This document shows positions 19,364 through 31,952 of a stretch of DNA of 64,000 bases, in pieces. The stretch covers positions 620,001 through 684,000 of the forward strand of contig NZ_FQYO01000002.1 of assembly GCF_900141735.1 (NCBI RefSeq). Reading direction: 5' to 3'. How positions within the stretch are numbered: position 1 is the stretch's first letter; the number at the start of each line of letters is the position of its first letter. Source of the stretch: Wenxinia saemankumensis. Its GTDB lineage: Bacteria > Pseudomonadota > Alphaproteobacteria > Rhodobacterales > Rhodobacteraceae. The notes under the pieces are model-generated. The model was not told the DNA's origin, did not search any database, and was given only the letters and a program-made list of their open reading frames with translations. The translations under genes and the position numbers were made by a program.

Positions 19364-20295
19364 TCCGGCAGCTCCGCGCGGGCGCGGATCGCGGCCAGCG
19401 TGGCGCGGCCCGGTCCGCCCTCCTCGCGCTGCACCGGCACCGCCTCGCGGCCGGTCCGCAGGCAGGCCGACAGCGCGTCGCGCAGGCTGGCATTCCGGGG
19501 CAGGGCCTCGCCTTCGGCCGCGCCGTCCTCGGCCACCTCGGCGGCGGGGATCAGCGACAGCAGGCGCAGCGGCCGGTCCACGTCGCCCACCATGTCGGCG
19601 ACGAACGGGGTGGCGGGCCGGGCCACGATCTCGGCCGGGGGGGCGTATTGCACCAGCCGGCCGCCATCCATCACCGCGACATGGTCGCCGAGGCGGATCG
19701 CCTCCTCCATGTCGTGGGTCACGAGCATGATCGTCGAGCCGAGCGTGCGCTGGATGCGCCGCAGATCGTCCTGCGCGCGGGCCCGGATGATCGGGTCGAG
19801 CGCGCCGAAGGGTTCGTCCATCAGCAGCAGGTCGGGCCGCGAGGCCAGCGCGCGCGCCACGCCGACCCGCTGCTGCTGGCCGCCCGACAATTCGGCCGGG
19901 TAGCGGTCGCGGAACTCGGCGGGATCGAGCGAGAAGAGGTCCAGCAGCTCGTCCACGCGGGCGCGGATCTTCTCGCGCGGCCAGCCCAGGAGGCGCGGGA
20001 CCGCCCCGATGTTGCGTCCCACCGTGTGATGGGGGAACAGCCCGTGCCCCTGGATCGCGTAGCCGATCCGGCGCCGCAGCACGTAGGGCTTCACGTCCGT
20101 CGTCGTCTCGCCGTTGATCCGGACCTCGCCCGAGGTCGGCTCCTCGAGCCGGTTGATCATCCGCAGGAGCGTCGTCTTGCCCGAGCCGGACGTGCCGACG
20201 ATCGCGGTGATCGTCCCGCTCTGCGCCGTCAGGGTCACGTCGTCGACCGCGGTTGCGCTGCCGTAGACCTTGGTCAGGTGGTCGATCTCGATCAT
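19360..20295 (-). CDS. Quaternary-amine ABC transporter ATPase (YehX/OpuCA-type)
   Basis: A 311-residue ATPase. Walker A is GTSGSGKTT (near residues 35-43), the Q-loop region reads GYAIQGHGLFPHHTV, the signature LSGGQQQR and Walker B LLLMDEPFGALDPI. A C-terminal extension of about 70 residues could be a reduced regulatory (CBS-like) region, but no clear repeat is visible. The start overlaps the permease stop by one base. It drives uptake of glycine betaine, choline or similar osmolytes, consistent with the neighbouring gbc and dgc genes. Confidence 0.9.
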   Translation of the reverse strand: MIEIDHLTKVYGSATAVDDVTLTAQSGTITAIVGTSGSGKTTLLRMINRLEEPTSGEVRINGETTTDVKPYVLRRRIGYAIQGHGLFPHHTVGRNIGAVPRLLGWPREKIRARVDELLDLFSLDPAEFRDRYPAELSGGQQQRVGVARALASRPDLLLMDEPFGALDPIIRARAQDDLRRIQRTLGSTIMLVTHDMEEAIRLGDHVAVMDGGRLVQYAPPAEIVARPATPFVADMVGDVDRPLRLLSLIPAAEVAEDGAAEGEALPRNASLRDALSACLRTGREAVPVQREEGGPGRATLAAIRARAELPE

Positions 20296-21476
20296 CAGGC
20301 GCTTCCTTGCGCGGGGCTGGCCAGCTCGACGAGGATGTCCATCGCGATGGCCGAGGCCAGGGCGAGCGCCACGGTCGGCAGCGCGCCCAGAAGGATGAGG
20401 TCGGTCGCGGTCTGGTTCAGCCCCTGGAAGACGAAGGTCCCGTAGCCGCCGCCGCCGATCAGTCCCGCCACGACGGCGAGGCCGATATTCTGCACCAGCA
20501 CGATCCGCAGGCCCGTGAGGATGACCGGCAGGCCGAGCGGCATCTCCACCCGCCAGAGGCGCTGGGCCGGGGTCATGCCCATGCCCCGGGCCGCCTCGAC
20601 CGCGGCGGGTGGCGCGGCGTCGAGGCCGGCGACCGTGTTCCCCACGACCGGCAGCAGCGAGTAGAGGACGAGCGCCAGGAACGCGGGGGCGAAGCCGATC
20701 CCCGCGATGCCGATGGCCTGCGCGCCGGGGACCGAGGTGCCGACCCAGGCGAGGATCGGGATCATCAGGCCGAACATCGCTAGCGACGGGATCGTCTGGA
20801 GGAAGCTGAGGACGGGCAGGGTGGTGCCGCGCAGGCCCGCTCGGCGGTGGCAGGCGATGCCGAGGGGGAAACCGATCGCCACCGCCACCGCCACCGATCC
20901 GAAGGCGAGGCCGAGATGCCGGATCGTGGCATCGGCGAAGGCATCGGCGCGGCTGGAATATTCCTGCATCACCGACAGCCGATCGAGCGCGCCGGACCAC
21001 AGGATCGCCCCGAGGGCGGCGGCGACGGCCGCCAGCAGCGCCGCCCGCGCGCCGGCACCGGGCGTCCGCTCGGCCAGCGCATCGGCCAGCAGCAGCGACA
21101 GGATCACCAGCAGGCACCAGAACCCGGCGGCGGGCGAGACGCGGGCGTAATCACCTGCTCCGTCCAGCAGGGCCGGCGCCCCGCGCACCAGCAGCCAGAG
21201 CAGGGCGGACAGGCCGAGCAGCGCCCCCGCCATCCGGGCGAAGGGGCGCCCGGCGGGCACGCCGAGCGCGAGACCCGCGATGAGGGCGGCGAGACCCGGA
21301 CCCCAGGTCGCGGGGCCGGCCAGGACCCAGACCGCGATGCCGTCTCCCGCGACGATGCGGTTCGCGGCGATGGTCATGAAGGGCATCGCCAGTGCCGCCG
21401 CGCCCAGCACCGCAAAGAGCAGGCCGGGCGGATGGAGGCCCGTGAGGGGCCCGGGAACGACCCGGCCGGCCTGCAT
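20295..21476 (-). CDS. Quaternary-amine ABC permease with extended N-terminus (YehY-type)
   Basis: A 393-residue permease. ATG 21474-21476 lies 11 bases after the binding-protein stop with GGGA before it. The N-terminal half (about 1-165) has roughly five hydrophobic segments absent from short OpuC permeases, and the C-terminal half carries the permease domain with EAARGMGMTPAQRLWRVEMP and IGGGGYGTFVFQGLN. The extra N-terminal membrane domain matches the YehY type, which distinguishes this system from classical OpuB/OpuC. Confidence 0.88.
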   Translation of the reverse strand: MQAGRVVPGPLTGLHPPGLLFAVLGAAALAMPFMTIAANRIVAGDGIAVWVLAGPATWGPGLAALIAGLALGVPAGRPFARMAGALLGLSALLWLLVRGAPALLDGAGDYARVSPAAGFWCLLVILSLLLADALAERTPGAGARAALLAAVAAALGAILWSGALDRLSVMQEYSSRADAFADATIRHLGLAFGSVAVAVAIGFPLGIACHRRAGLRGTTLPVLSFLQTIPSLAMFGLMIPILAWVGTSVPGAQAIGIAGIGFAPAFLALVLYSLLPVVGNTVAGLDAAPPAAVEAARGMGMTPAQRLWRVEMPLGLPVILTGLRIVLVQNIGLAVVAGLIGGGGYGTFVFQGLNQTATDLILLGALPTVALALASAIAMDILVELASPAQGSA

Positions 21477-21487
21477 GGTCCCGGCGA

Positions 21488-22393
21488 TCAGTCCAGGATT
21501 CCGGCTTCGGTGAGGTAGTCGCGGGCCACCGCCTCGGCCGGCTCGCCGCCGACCTGGATGCGGCCGTTCAGCTCCTGCAGGGTCTGCATGTCGAGCTCGG
21601 CGAAGATCGGGTTCAGCACGTCGGGGATCGAGGGATATTCCTCGAGCACCTCGGCCCGGACGATGGGGGCGGGCTCGTAGACCGGCTGTACGCCCTGGTC
21701 GTCCTCCATCACGACGAGGCCGGTCGCGCCGACGCCGCCATCGGTGCCGTAGACCATCGCCGCGTTCACGCCGGACGTGCCGCGCGCCGCCGCCTGGATC
21801 GTCGCGGCGGTATCGCCGCCGGACAGGATCACCAGCTGGTCGTCGGCCATCTCGAAGCCGTAGGTCTCCTGCATGGCGGGCAGGACGGCGGGGGAGGAGA
21901 CGAATTCGGTCGAGGCGGCAAGGGTCACGTCGCCGCCGCCCGCGACCCACTCACCGAAATCGGACATGGTGACGAGGCCGTTCTCCTCGGCGACCGGGCC
22001 GGTGACGGCGATCGCCCAGGTGTTGTTCGCCGGCGCGCTGTCGAGCCAGACGATGTCGTTCGCCTCGAGGTCCAGCTCTGCCGCGCGGGCCTGCGCCGCC
22101 TCGGCATCCTTCCAGGTGTCGGCCTCGGCCTCGTTGAAGAAGAAGGCCGCGTTGCCCGTGTATTCGGGGTAGATGTCGATCTGGTCGGCGATGATCGCCT
22201 CGCGCACGACCTGCGTGCCGCCGAGTTGCAGGCGCCGCTCGACCGGCAGACCCGACTCCTCGAGCGCGAGGGCGATGATGTTGCCCAGCAGGCCGCCTTC
22301 GGTGTCGATCTTGGACGAGACGACGATGTCGGCCTGCGCGGCGGTGGCGAGGGTGCCGGCGATCGCGGCGGCGAGGGAAAGGGAGGCTCTCAT
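21488..22393 (-). CDS. Quaternary-amine substrate-binding protein (OsmF/YehZ family)
   Basis: A 301-residue periplasmic protein. ATG 22391-22393 opens a signal peptide (MRASLSLAAAIAGTLATAAQA-D, split after residue 21) and has AGGAG about 10 bases upstream. The OpuAC-type fold shows as VVSSKIDTEGGLLGNIIALA, GGTQVVREAI, DIYPEYTGN and a final PAEAVARDYL. It is first in the four-gene importer operon. The likely ligand is glycine betaine or a related quaternary amine, supported by the gbcAB/dgcA genes next door. Confidence 0.9.
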   Translation of the reverse strand: MRASLSLAAAIAGTLATAAQADIVVSSKIDTEGGLLGNIIALALEESGLPVERRLQLGGTQVVREAIIADQIDIYPEYTGNAAFFFNEAEADTWKDAEAAQARAAELDLEANDIVWLDSAPANNTWAIAVTGPVAEENGLVTMSDFGEWVAGGGDVTLAASTEFVSSPAVLPAMQETYGFEMADDQLVILSGGDTAATIQAAARGTSGVNAAMVYGTDGGVGATGLVVMEDDQGVQPVYEPAPIVRAEVLEEYPSIPDVLNPIFAELDMQTLQELNGRIQVGGEPAEAVARDYLTEAGILD

Positions 22394-22705
22394 GGCGTAT
22401 GGGCTCCTGTTGGGCGTGAACGTGGGGTTCGGATCTTCGGCTCGGGGAGGGATGTAAGGGGGGGTGCCCCTTCGCCAAGGCATTTTCCCCGTTTTCCTCT
22501 CCCGGGCGCCCGCAATCGGTTCCCCAGCGTCACCGGCGGGCGCCGTGCCGCGATCCGTGCGCCCTGCCGGCGTCCCCGGGCCCGCGAGGGGCTGCAAGGG
22601 GCCGCCGACACGATTCGAGGGGACCGGGGAGGGACCCGATACGGACCCGGCGTGTTATGGATCGAACGCCCCTGCCATCGCGCACCCTGAAAGTCGGGAG
22701 ACGTC
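22394..22705. other. 312-base divergent intergenic region (importer/glgE)
   Basis: Separates the leftward quaternary-amine importer from the rightward glgE operon. A T-rich pocket (GGCATTTTCCCCGTTTTCC, near 22480-22498) is the only A+T-rich stretch and may belong to a promoter. A TTATGG hexamer near 22654 could be a -10, but no matching -35 is visible. GGGAG stands just before the glgE start. No repeat or RNA gene was recognised. Confidence 0.5.
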
Positions 22706-24673
22706 ATGAGAGCAGCCAAGAAGAAGACAGCCCCCTCGCGGATCGAAGGCCTCGCCGCCTCGCGTCTCGCGATCGAGAACATCTCGCACGAGATCGACGG
22801 CGGCCGCTTCGCCGCCAAGGCGGTGGCCGGCAAGCCGCTGCGCATCGAGGCCGACCTCTACGGCGACGGGCACGAGACCTTCGGCGCCGCGCTCGTCCTG
22901 CCGGACGGGACGGAGGCGCCGATGAGCCGCGTCGCCAACGACCGATGGGCGGCCGAGCTGGTCTTCGAGGAGGCGGGGCCGACATCCTTCGGCGTGATCG
23001 CCTGGCGCGATCTCTGGCGGACCTGGTCGCGCGACACCGCCAAGAAGCGCGATGCCGGGCAGGACCTGTCGGTCGAACTGCAGGAGGGGCGCCTTCTCCT
23101 CGACCGCGTGTCGCCGGGGAAGGGCGACGCGGCGGCGGTCAAGGCGCTGGCGAAGGCGGCCGAGAAGGGCGACATCGACCGCCTGCTGTCCGACGAGGCC
23201 GGCGCCCTGATGGCGCGGATCGGGCCGCGGGGCGACCAGACCCGCTATCCCCGCGACATCCCGCTCTGGGTCGACCGCGAGCGGGCCGCGTTCTCCGCCT
23301 GGTACGAGCTATTCCCCCGGTCCATGGGCGAGCCGGGGCGGCACGGCACGTTCCGGGACGTGATCGCGCATCTGCCCTATGTGCGCGACCTGGGCTTCGA
23401 TGTTCTCTATTTCCCGCCGATCCACCCCATCGGGCGCACCAACCGGAAGGGGAAGAACAATTCGCTGACCGCCGGCCCGGACGACGTGGGCTCGCCCTAC
23501 GCCATCGGCTCGCCCGAGGGCGGAATGGATGCGGTGCATCCCGAACTCGGCACGATGGCGGATTTCGATGCGCTCGTCGCGGCGGCCAGGGAGCACGACC
23601 TGGAGATCGCGCTCGACATCGCGCTCAATGCCTCTCCCGACCATCCGTGGATCACCGAGCATCCCGACTGGTTCGAGCGGCGGCCGGACGGCACCATTAA
23701 GTATGCCGAGAATCCGCCGAAGAAGTACGAGGATATCGTCAACTTCCGCTACTACCTCGGCAACGGCGAGGCCAATGCCCCCTTCTGGGAGGCGATCCGC
23801 GACCTGTTTCTGTTCTGGGCGGATCACGGGGTGAAATGTTTCCGCGTCGACAACCCGCACACAAAGCCATTCCCCTTCTGGGAGTGGATCATCGACGAGG
23901 TGCGGGCAAGCCATCCGGACGCGATCTTCCTGTCCGAAGCCTTCACCCGGCCCAAGATCATGAAACGGCTCGCCAAGCTCGGCTTCAACCAGAGCTACAC
24001 ATACTACACCTGGCGCAACACGGCGGGCGAGTTGACGGAGTACCTGACCGAGCTGACGACCGAGGAATGCCGGCTCTACATGCGGCCGAACTTTTTCACC
24101 AACACGCCGGACATCAATCCGTACTTCAACCACGACAGCGGGCGTCCGGGCTTCCGCACGCGGGCGATCATGGCCGGCTCGCTCTCGGGGAACTGGGGCA
24201 TGTATTCTGGGTTCGAGCTGTGCGAGGCGGACTGGCTGCCGCCCAAGGACGAATACCTGAACAGCGAGAAATACGAGCTGAAGCACCGGGACTTCGACAG
24301 CCCGGCCAGCATCGCCTCGGACATCCGGCTCATCAACCACATCCGCCGCGACAATCCCGCGATGAAGGACTTCACCAATCTGAAATTCTTCCGCGTGCAT
24401 GACGAGCGGGTGCTCTATTACGGGCGCTTCGATGCCGAGAGCCGGAACTACCTGCTCTTCCATGTCCTGATCGACCCGCACAGCCCCTCGGAATTCGGCT
24501 TCGAGGTGCCGCTCTGGGAGTTCGGCCTGCCCGACGACGCCTCGATCGAGGTGGAGGACGCGATCCACGGGAACAGGTTCACCTGGCACGGCAAGGACCA
24601 CCGGCTCTCGCTCGATCCGCATCAGCGGCCCTACGCCATTTGGAAACTGCACCCGCCGGGAGGGGCGCGATGA
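22706..24673 (+). CDS. glgE: Alpha-1,4-glucan:maltose-1-phosphate maltosyltransferase
   Basis: A 655-residue GH13_3 enzyme that elongates alpha-1,4-glucan with maltose from maltose-1-phosphate. An N-terminal beta-sandwich and insertion domain (about 1-190) precede the catalytic barrel. GlgE signatures include YELFPRSMG, FPPIHPIGRTNRKGKNN, ENPPKKYEDI, the nucleophile D382 in FRVDNPHTKP and acid/base E411 in LSEAFTRP. GGGAG precedes the ATG. Its stop overlaps the treS start by ATGA, linking supply of maltose-1-phosphate to its use. Confidence 0.95.
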   Translation: MRAAKKKTAPSRIEGLAASRLAIENISHEIDGGRFAAKAVAGKPLRIEADLYGDGHETFGAALVLPDGTEAPMSRVANDRWAAELVFEEAGPTSFGVIAWRDLWRTWSRDTAKKRDAGQDLSVELQEGRLLLDRVSPGKGDAAAVKALAKAAEKGDIDRLLSDEAGALMARIGPRGDQTRYPRDIPLWVDRERAAFSAWYELFPRSMGEPGRHGTFRDVIAHLPYVRDLGFDVLYFPPIHPIGRTNRKGKNNSLTAGPDDVGSPYAIGSPEGGMDAVHPELGTMADFDALVAAAREHDLEIALDIALNASPDHPWITEHPDWFERRPDGTIKYAENPPKKYEDIVNFRYYLGNGEANAPFWEAIRDLFLFWADHGVKCFRVDNPHTKPFPFWEWIIDEVRASHPDAIFLSEAFTRPKIMKRLAKLGFNQSYTYYTWRNTAGELTEYLTELTTEECRLYMRPNFFTNTPDINPYFNHDSGRPGFRTRAIMAGSLSGNWGMYSGFELCEADWLPPKDEYLNSEKYELKHRDFDSPASIASDIRLINHIRRDNPAMKDFTNLKFFRVHDERVLYYGRFDAESRNYLLFHVLIDPHSPSEFGFEVPLWEFGLPDDASIEVEDAIHGNRFTWHGKDHRLSLDPHQRPYAIWKLHPPGGAR

Positions 24674-27600
24674 CCCTGCAAGACAAGACCATGCTCGCGG
24701 CCGATCCGGCGGTGACCCCGCCGGACTGGTACAAGGACGCGATCATCTACCAGATCCACGTCAAGGCCTACCAGGACAGCAACGGCGACGGAATCGGCGA
24801 TTTCGCCGGCCTGATGCAGCGGCTCGACCACGTGCAGGAACTGGGCGCGACGGCGGTCTGGCTGCTGCCCTTCTATCCCTCGCCGCTGCGCGACGACGGC
24901 TACGACATCGGCGAGTACAAGGCGATCAACCCGTCCTACGGCGACATGGACGACTTCCAGGCCTTCGTGGACGAGGCGCACCGCCGGGGCCTGAAGGTCA
25001 TCACCGAGCTGGTCATCAACCACACCAGCGACCAGCACGAATGGTTCCAGCGCGCGCGCCGCGCCCCGAAGGGCAGCCCCGAACGCGACTTCTACGTCTG
25101 GTCGGACGACCCGACCAAGTGGATGGACAAGACGCGCGTCATCTTCAACGACACCCATGACAGCAACTGGTCCTGGGACCCGGTGGCCGAGCAGTTCTAC
25201 TGGCACCGCTTCTTCGATCACCAGCCGGACCTGAACTTCGACAATCCCGAAGTGCTGAAGGAAGTGCTCGACGTGATGCACTTCTGGCTCGACAAGGGCG
25301 TGGACGGCCTTCGGCTCGACGCGATCCCCTACCTGGTGGAACGGGACGGAACCAACAACGAGAACCTGCCCGAGACCCACGAGGTGCTGAAGGCGATCCG
25401 CGCCGATCTCGACAGGCACTATACCGGCAAGATGCTTCTGGCCGAGGCCAACCAGTGGCCCGAGGACACGCGCCCCTATTTCGGCGAGGAAGGCGAGGAA
25501 TGCCACATGGGCTTCCACTTCCCGCTGATGCCACGGATGTACATGGCCGTGGCGCAGGAGGATCGCTACCCGATCACCGACATCATCCGCCAGACCCCCG
25601 CGATCCCCGAGCAGTCGCAATGGGCGATCTTCCTGCGCAACCATGACGAGCTGACGCTGGAAATGGTGACGGACCGCGAGCGGGACTACCTGTGGAACTT
25701 CTACGCCAGCGACAAGCGGGCGCGGATCAACATGGGGATCCGCCGCCGGCTCGCGCCGCTGCTGCAGAACGACCGGCGCAAGATCGAGCTGCTGAATTCG
25801 CTGCTCTTCTCGATGCCGGGCACGCCGGTCGTCTATTACGGCGACGAGATCGGGATGGGCGACAATTACTACCTCGGCGACCGCGACGGGGTGCGCACCC
25901 CGATGCAATGGTCCGCCGACCGCAATGCCGGCTTCTCCCGCGCCAATCCGCAGGCGCTCTACCTTCCGACGATCCAGGATCCGGTCCACGGCTACGAGGC
26001 GATCAACGTCGAGGCGCAGCTCCATTCGCCCTCGTCCCTGCTGAACTGGATGAAGCGGATGATCGCGGTGCGGCAGCGGCACGACGTCTTCGGCCGCGGC
26101 GAGATCGAGATCCTCTATCCCCGCAACCGCAAGGTGCTGGCCTTCCTCCGCCGGAACGAGCGCGAGACGATCCTCTGCGTCGCCAATGTCAGCCGGCAGG
26201 CGCAGGCGGCGGAGATCGACCTCTCCGCCTTTGCCGGTAGGGTGCCGATCGAGCTGACGGGGCAATCCCCCTTTCCGCCGGTGGGCGAACTGCCCTACCT
26301 GCTGACGCTGCCCGCCTACGGCTTCTACTGGTTCCTGCTCGCCGACGAGGAGGAGGCGCCCGCATGGCATACCCCCTACACCCAGATGCTGCCTGACTTC
26401 ATCACGCTGACGACCCGCGACGGCAGCCTTGCCTCGGCGCTGGGCGACCGCTCGGCCGCGCAGTTCGAGAGCCAGACCCTGCGGGACTACCTGCCGCTGC
26501 AACGCTGGTTCGGTGCCAAGGACAGCCGCATCGACCGGATCGGGCTGCGGCGTCTGGGCGATTTCGGCGACGGCCGGCACATGCTGTCGGTCGTGGACGT
26601 CACCGTCGCCGGGTCGGAGCAGAGCTACTTCCTGCCGCTTTCCGCCGTGTGGGGCGAGGACGCCCTGACGCTGGGGCCGCGCCTGCCCGCGACGCTGGCG
26701 AAGCTGCGGCGCGCCAATCAGGTCGGCGCGGTGCTCGACGGCGCGGTCGACGAGCACATGGCCCAGGCCATGCTCGCCGCGCTGCGCGAGGGCGCGACCA
26801 TCGAGGGGCAGGGCGGACGGATCGAGTTCCGCCCGCTTTCCGGCCTTGCCGGCATCCCCGACGAGACGGGCGAGCCGCGCCTTCTCTCGGCGGAGCAGTC
26901 GAACGCCTCGATCGCCTTCGGCGACACCGTGATCCTCAAGATCTACCGCCGCCTCAACGCCGGGGTTCAGCCCGACATCGAAGTCGGCCGGTTCCTCACC
27001 GAGGAGACGGAGTTCGAGGCGACGCCCGACCTGCTGGGCACGATCGACTGGGTGGCCGAGGACGGGACCGTCACCACGCTCGCCGCCGCGTCCGAGTTCG
27101 TCCGCAACCAGGGCGATGCCTGGACCTACGTGACCGAGGCGCTCGACCGCGACATGGAGCGCCTCTCGATGGCCGAGGGCGCCGAGGAGGACGAGCCCGT
27201 CATGGGCGGTCCGCTCGATCTCGGGCGGGTTCTGGGGCAGCGCACGGCGCAGATGCACCGCGCCCTCGCGTCGGGCGGGGCCGATAGCGGCTTTGCCGAG
27301 GCCCCGATGACCGGCGAGGACCTCGCGGGTCTGATCGACACGGTCGAGGCCGAGCTGTCGGATCAGCTGGACCGGCTCGCCGCTCGCATGGACGGTCTGG
27401 ACGGCGACGCGCTGGCCCTTGCCCGCGACGTGCTGGACCGGCGCGATGCGCTGGAACGGCGACTCGGATCGCTGCGGGGGCGCAAGCCCTCGGGCGGGCA
27501 GAGCCGGATCCACGGCGACTACCATCTCGGCCAGGTCCTCGTCGTGCAGACCGACGTGATGATCATCGACTTCGAGGGCGAGCCCGCCCGTCCGCTGGCC

Positions 27601-27957
27601 GAGCGGGTCGCCCGCACCTCGCCGCTCCGCGACGTGGCGGGGATGCTGCGCAGCTTCGACTACGCGCTGTGGTCGACGATGCGGCGCCGCGTCGATCTCG
27701 GCGCGGATGCCGAGCGCACGATGGCCGGGGTCGAGGATTGGCGGCAGGCGACGCAGACCGCGTTCCTCGACGCCTACCGCGAGACCATGGCCGGCAGCAG
27801 CGTCCACCCGGACGACCGCGCCTTCGAGGACGACCTGCTGACGCTCTTCCTCATTCACAAGGCCGCTTACGAGCTCGGCTACGAGCTGGCGATGCGTCCC
27901 GACTGGGTCGACATTCCGCTGCGCGGCCTCCTCGCCCTGACCGAAGGGAGCGATTGA
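24670..27957 (+). CDS. treS: Trehalose synthase - maltokinase fusion (TreS-Pep2)
   Basis: A 1095-residue fusion. Residues about 25-560 are trehalose synthase (GH13_16): [15 protein letters not shown] with nucleophile D217, LLAEANQ with E259, and [11 protein letters not shown]. Residues about 580-1095 are maltokinase (Mak/Pep2), with the catalytic HGDYHLGQ (H948-D950) and DFEGEP (D967). It isomerises trehalose to maltose and phosphorylates maltose with ATP, which supplies GlgE. The chosen ATG overlaps the glgE stop with GGGAGGGG upstream; an in-frame ATG at 24640 lies inside glgE. Confidence 0.95.
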   Translation: MTLQDKTMLAADPAVTPPDWYKDAIIYQIHVKAYQDSNGDGIGDFAGLMQRLDHVQELGATAVWLLPFYPSPLRDDGYDIGEYKAINPSYGDMDDFQAFVDEAHRRGLKVITELVINHTSDQHEWFQRARRAPKGSPERDFYVWSDDPTKWMDKTRVIFNDTHDSNWSWDPVAEQFYWHRFFDHQPDLNFDNPEVLKEVLDVMHFWLDKGVDGLRLDAIPYLVERDGTNNENLPETHEVLKAIRADLDRHYTGKMLLAEANQWPEDTRPYFGEEGEECHMGFHFPLMPRMYMAVAQEDRYPITDIIRQTPAIPEQSQWAIFLRNHDELTLEMVTDRERDYLWNFYASDKRARINMGIRRRLAPLLQNDRRKIELLNSLLFSMPGTPVVYYGDEIGMGDNYYLGDRDGVRTPMQWSADRNAGFSRANPQALYLPTIQDPVHGYEAINVEAQLHSPSSLLNWMKRMIAVRQRHDVFGRGEIEILYPRNRKVLAFLRRNERETILCVANVSRQAQAAEIDLSAFAGRVPIELTGQSPFPPVGELPYLLTLPAYGFYWFLLADEEEAPAWHTPYTQMLPDFITLTTRDGSLASALGDRSAAQFESQTLRDYLPLQRWFGAKDSRIDRIGLRRLGDFGDGRHMLSVVDVTVAGSEQSYFLPLSAVWGEDALTLGPRLPATLAKLRRANQVGAVLDGAVDEHMAQAMLAALREGATIEGQGGRIEFRPLSGLAGIPDETGEPRLLSAEQSNASIAFGDTVILKIYRRLNAGVQPDIEVGRFLTEETEFEATPDLLGTIDWVAEDGTVTTLAAASEFVRNQGDAWTYVTEALDRDMERLSMAEGAEEDEPVMGGPLDLGRVLGQRTAQMHRALASGGADSGFAEAPMTGEDLAGLIDTVEAELSDQLDRLAARMDGLDGDALALARDVLDRRDALERRLGSLRGRKPSGGQSRIHGDYHLGQVLVVQTDVMIIDFEGEPARPLAERVARTSPLRDVAGMLRSFDYALWSTMRRRVDLGADAERTMAGVEDWRQATQTAFLDAYRETMAGSSVHPDDRAFEDDLLTLFLIHKAAYELGYELAMRPDWVDIPLRGLLALTEGSD

Positions 27958-27964
27958 TCCGCTC

Positions 27965-30178
<2,214 letters not shown>

Positions 30179-30190
30179 GATGCGGGGCGA

Positions 30191-30212
30191 GGCCGGGATT
30201 TTTCCCCCGGCC
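30191..30212 (+). terminator. Probable glgB terminator hairpin
   Basis: Stem GGCCGGG (30191-30197) / CCCGGCC (30206-30212) with an 8-base T-rich loop, 13 bases after the glgB stop. Only a short T-run follows (GTTT), so termination may be partial. It is followed directly by the stronger hairpin serving the opposite strand. Confidence 0.5.
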
Positions 30213-30226
30213 CCGTTTCCCCTGTC

Positions 30227-30262
30227 AGCAAAAGAAACGGGGGCCGGATCGCCGGCCCCCGT
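30227..30262 (-). terminator. Rho-independent terminator of the second peptide-binding-protein gene
   Basis: A perfect 11-base stem ACGGGGGCCGG (30237-30247) / CCGGCCCCCGT (30252-30262), 4-base loop. Read on the minus strand, it is followed by TTTCTTTTGC, a genuine U-tract. It starts 22 bases after the binding-protein stop and ends the gntR/binding-protein transcription unit. It is the clearest intrinsic terminator in the window. Confidence 0.85.
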
Positions 30263-30283
30263 CCTCGTTCCGGTCTGCGCGGA

Positions 30284-31837
30284 TCACTCGGCGAGCGTCG
30301 CGTTCCAGAGATAGACCTTCTCGTCGGCACGGGGCTGCCAGTCGACGCGGTTCGACACGCCGTAGAAGTCGGGCTGGAAGTAGAGATGCAGCCAGGGGCC
30401 GTCGTCGTAGAAGACCTGCAGCATCTCGTCGATGATCACGCGGCGCTCTTCCTCGGTTTCGGCCGCGTTGATGTCGTCCCAGCGGTCGAACCAGCGCGGA
30501 TCGTCCCAATGGGTGTAGTTCGTGCCCGCATCCACGGCCGACAGGTCCGCCATGTCGTAGAGCGGCGACCACAGCGCCCCGCCCGAGCCGATGAAGTAGA
30601 GCGGGCCGGCATTCCGCTCGCGGATGAGCGGGATGTAGACGCTCGCCCATTCCATCGTGTCGAGTTCCACGTCGAGGCCGACATCGCCGAGATACTGCGC
30701 GATCGCCTGGATGACCGAGGCGTCGTTCAGATAGCGGCCCGGACCGGCCTGGAACCGGATCGGGAAGCGGGTGCCGTCCTCGCCGCGGGGCCAGCCGGCC
30801 TCGTCCAGCATCTGCTCGGCCATCTCGGGATCGTAGGGATAGGGCTCGAGGCTCTGGTTCGCGTTGGGCGGGTTCACCAGGCCGGTCATCCGCTCGCATT
30901 CGAACTGCAGCAGCTGGGCGCAGATCGTCGGCACGTCGACGGCGTATTGCAGCGCGCGGCGCACCATCGGATCCTGGATCGCCTCGCCGCCCGGCTCCTG
31001 CGCCATCTCGTCGGACAGGTTGAAGCCGACATACATCCGGCGCGTGCCCTGGATCGGCTCCACCATCGCGTTACCGCGCGAGTTGATGGCCTCCATCTGG
31101 TCGGGCGCGACGTTGGTGATGATGTCCACGTTGCCCGCGATCAGCTCGGCCGAGCGGGTCGAGGCCTCGGGGATGATCCGCCAGACGATCGTCTCGAACC
31201 CGGCCTCGGGATCGACGCGGTTCAGCACGATCTCGGAGCCGCGGGTCCATTCCGCCATCTCGTAGGGGCCCGAGCCGATCGGGTTGGCGCTGGCCTCGTC
31301 GAGGGTCATCGCCTCGTAGCTGTCCATGCAGTGGATGAACACCTCGTCGATCAGGCCGAAGGCGATCGGGTTGGGGCTGCCGAGATTGATGTCGACCGTC
31401 AGCTCGTCCACGGCTTCCGCATCCTGGAAGTCGATCGAGGAGAAGACGAAGCCGGGCGTGTTGCCGGTGAAACCGTTCTCGGGATCGGCCGCGCGGTTGA
31501 AGGAATAGGCCACGTCCTCGGCCGTCAGAGCCTCGCCGTCATGGCAGGTCAGGCCCTCCTGAAGGGTGTAGGTGTAGGTCATCCCGTCCTCGGACACCTC
31601 GTAGGAGGTGGCGAGGTCCGGCTGTTCGACGCCGTCGCCGTCGATGCTGAAGAGCGTGCCGAAGATGTGCCGCGCGACGTTCGAATTATCGCGCGAGGAG
31701 ATCGCGGCGGGGTCCATCGTCGTGATGTCGGCGGAGAGACCGACGACGATCGTGTCGTCCGCCGGCTGCGCCAGCGCGGTGGAACCGAGCAGCGCGGCGG
31801 CGGCGCCGATCCCGGCAAGTCGTGTGATGGCAGGCAT
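30284..31837 (-). CDS. Peptide ABC transporter substrate-binding protein, family 5 (system 2)
   Basis: A 517-residue periplasmic protein. The chosen ATG opens a signal peptide (MPAITRLAGIGAAAALLG, ALA-QP cleavage near 23) and has AAGGGA upstream. Family-5 landmarks: VVGLSADITTMDPAAISSRD, LATSYEVSEDGMTYTYT, VAYSFNRAAD, NPIGSGPYEMAEW, and LVNPPNANQS. It differs clearly from the system-1 binding protein. It lies downstream of its regulator gene and apart from its permeases and ATPases, which are beyond gntR. Ligand unknown; family 5 also includes binders of opines, sugars and other non-peptides. Confidence 0.9.
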   Translation of the reverse strand: MPAITRLAGIGAAAALLGSTALAQPADDTIVVGLSADITTMDPAAISSRDNSNVARHIFGTLFSIDGDGVEQPDLATSYEVSEDGMTYTYTLQEGLTCHDGEALTAEDVAYSFNRAADPENGFTGNTPGFVFSSIDFQDAEAVDELTVDINLGSPNPIAFGLIDEVFIHCMDSYEAMTLDEASANPIGSGPYEMAEWTRGSEIVLNRVDPEAGFETIVWRIIPEASTRSAELIAGNVDIITNVAPDQMEAINSRGNAMVEPIQGTRRMYVGFNLSDEMAQEPGGEAIQDPMVRRALQYAVDVPTICAQLLQFECERMTGLVNPPNANQSLEPYPYDPEMAEQMLDEAGWPRGEDGTRFPIRFQAGPGRYLNDASVIQAIAQYLGDVGLDVELDTMEWASVYIPLIRERNAGPLYFIGSGGALWSPLYDMADLSAVDAGTNYTHWDDPRWFDRWDDINAAETEEERRVIIDEMLQVFYDDGPWLHLYFQPDFYGVSNRVDWQPRADEKVYLWNATLAE

Positions 31838-31872
31838 GGTGGTCGTTCCCTTGTCCTGTTGGGGTTGGGTGA

Positions 31873-31902
31873 GCCGCCCCGTTGTTGCTCTTGTCGGGCG
31901 GC
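31873..31902 (-). other. Stem-loop between gntR and the binding-protein gene
   Basis: GCCGCCC (31873-31879) pairs perfectly with GGGCGGC (31896-31902) around a 16-base loop, in the 115-base gap between the regulator and binding-protein genes. No U-tract. It may be a processing or attenuation hairpin, or chance in G+C-rich DNA. Confidence 0.3.
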
Positions 31903-31952
31903 GGTACGGACCGGCGCCTGCCACGCGGAAGAAGGCGCGACCGGGCCGGGCG

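Noticed and set aside
24640-24669. Earlier in-frame ATG for the treS fusion
   Set aside because: It lies within glgE; the ATG at 24670 has a strong ribosome-binding site and gives the coupled ATGA overlap seen across the operon.
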